From Pseudoalteromonas luteoviolacea (GTDB lineage Bacteria > Pseudomonadota > Gammaproteobacteria > Enterobacterales > Alteromonadaceae): 64,000 bases of DNA. The stretch's first letter is position 1. The number at the start of each line of letters is the position of its first letter. The notes beneath the pieces are model-generated. The model did no database searches, had not been told where the DNA came from, and was given only the letters and a program-made list of their open reading frames with translations. The stretch spans positions 1 to 64,000 of the forward strand of contig NZ_JAGJEH010000005.1 in NCBI RefSeq assembly GCF_018100925.1, read 5' to 3'. A program made the position numbers and the translations under genes. Shown piece by piece: positions 63,031 through 64,000 of the stretch.

Positions 63031-64000
63031 ATGGCGTTAGCGAAAGTGATAAATCCACAATTTGTGCCAGAAAACCAATTTAACCCTTGCTTACTGCAAG
63101 AGGCGTATATTGGTGAGCTGAGCGATTTGCGGCAGCAGGCAAGTTGGTTGAGCCATTTGGTTGACACTATGCCCGCTGGCATAGTTGTATTAGATGGGCA
63201 AGGCATGATTGCCAAAGCAAACCAGATAGCCAAAGATATGCTTGGTGAACCGCTTGAGGGCGAAAAATGGTTCAACATCATTCAGCGTTCTTTTAGTCCG
63301 CAACAAGATGATGGTCATGAGGTATCACTGCGTGACGGCCGTTTGATCAAACTTGAGATCACAGCCCTAACGCCAGAGCCAGGCCAACTGATTTTAATGA
63401 CAGACTTGACTGAAACGCGACGTTTGCAGGCGCGTGTTGCCCATATGCAACGCTTAAGTGCATTGGGCAAGATGGTTGCATCACTTGCGCATCAAGTCCG
63501 TACACCGCTTTCAGCCGCTATGCTTTACGGCGCGAACCTAGGCAGTGAAAACTTGCCTGCTAAATCCCGCGAAAAGTTTCATAACAAATTAATGTCGCGT
63601 CTGAAAGACCTCGAAAATCAAGTTAACGACATGCTGTTATTTGCCAAAAGTGGTGAGCAACAAGTGATTGAGCAGGTCTCTATGCAACAGTTACTCAATG
63701 AAGTAAAAGCGGGATCTGATGCCATGTTATCGCTCAATAATGCAGAGCTAGAGGTTATTTTACCTGATCCAGATATAGAAATTATCGGCAATAAAACCGC
63801 ACTTGCTAGCGCTATTCAGAATCTTATTCACAACAGTGTGCAGGTTATTGGTTCCGGTGCTCAAATTACCTTGAGTGCGGTGAGAGACGAAGCAGACCTT
63901 GTGCGGATCTCTGTGTGTGACAACGGCCCGGGTGTGGATATGACGGTTGCCGATAAACTATTTGAACCATTTTTTACTACCAAATCACAGGGTACTGGGT
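63031..64000 (+). CDS. flrB: Flagellar sensor histidine kinase FlrB/FleS (cut by window end)
   Basis: The first 323 residues of a two-component kinase that phosphorylates FlrC; the gene runs off the window. A PAS-like domain (about 40-130) has MPAGIVVLDGQGMIAKANQ. The dimerisation domain has LGKMVASLAHQVRTPLSAAM with phospho-acceptor His154. The ATPase domain shows an N-box near AIQNLIHNSVQ and the G1 box VCDNGPGVD, then LFEPFFTTKSQGTG. No transmembrane segment is seen, consistent with a cytoplasmic kinase. It starts behind its own sigma-54 promoter. Confidence 0.95.
   Translation, partial: MALAKVINPQFVPENQFNPCLLQEAYIGELSDLRQQASWLSHLVDTMPAGIVVLDGQGMIAKANQIAKDMLGEPLEGEKWFNIIQRSFSPQQDDGHEVSLRDGRLIKLEITALTPEPGQLILMTDLTETRRLQARVAHMQRLSALGKMVASLAHQVRTPLSAAMLYGANLGSENLPAKSREKFHNKLMSRLKDLENQVNDMLLFAKSGEQQVIEQVSMQQLLNEVKAGSDAMLSLNNAELEVILPDPDIEIIGNKTALASAIQNLIHNSVQVIGSGAQITLSAVRDEADLVRISVCDNGPGVDMTVADKLFEPFFTTKSQGTG

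Overview
The window comes from a marine gammaproteobacterium of the Alteromonadales, most likely Pseudoalteromonas. I infer this from the flagellin sequences, the FlrA/FlrB polar-flagellum regulators, the doubled 5S rRNA and the AT-leaning intergenic DNA; no database search was possible. It is chromosomal and dominated by one polar-flagellum locus with a very large flagellin-glycosylation island inside it.

Layout. (1) 1-254: the end of an rRNA operon, with one truncated and one complete 5S gene and a terminator. (2) 255-1767: no convincing gene; three copies of a hairpin-bearing intergenic repeat. (3) 1768-12650: flgBCDE, flgFGHI and flgJKL, three transcription units each opened by a sigma-54 -24/-12 element (GG-N10-GC). 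flgE, flgI and flgL are each followed by an intrinsic terminator. (4) 12829-19126: three flagellin genes, then flaG-fliD-fliS and a FliT-like gene. The first and third flagellins have sigma-28-like promoters; the second flagellin and flaG have sigma-54 elements. (5) 19145-24638 (+): maf (DUF115 flagellin glycosyltransferase), a DUF4910 peptidase-like protein, a methyltransferase and an FAD protein. (6) 48848-24617 (-): a continuous run of 25 genes with almost no gaps and many ATGA overlaps. It encodes nucleotide-sugar, heptose-like, methyl, formyl, radical-SAM, transketolase and aminoacyl-adenylation/ACP functions. (7) 49033-53426 (+) and 56783-53464 (-): a pseudaminic acid set (pseI, ACP, pseG-GNAT fusion, acyl-adenylating enzyme; pseB, pseC, an oxidoreductase), with pseF at the head of the long minus operon. 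(8) 57009-64000: a short divergent flagellin, flrA, tag, an LRR lipoprotein and the start of flrB.

How it fits together. FlrA would activate the sigma-54 promoter in front of flrB. FlrB, with FlrC beyond the window, would activate the hook-basal-body units, one flagellin and the flaG operon. The other flagellins would follow through sigma-28. The island has no recognisable Wzx, Wzy or classical GT1/GT2/GT4 transferase, so the likely end product is one elaborate CMP-activated nonulosonic acid, or a small set of activated sugars, placed on flagellin by Maf in the cytoplasm.

The strongest candidate for an undescribed system is the compact module at 24617-27885: a stand-alone amino-acid adenylation domain, an acyl carrier protein, a YkgJ-type cysteine-cluster protein and an AAC(3)-type acyltransferase. 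It looks built to activate an amino acid on a carrier, modify it and transfer it to a sugar amine. A second ACP and acyl-adenylating enzyme sit inside the pse genes, where they could replace acetyl-CoA as the acyl donor.
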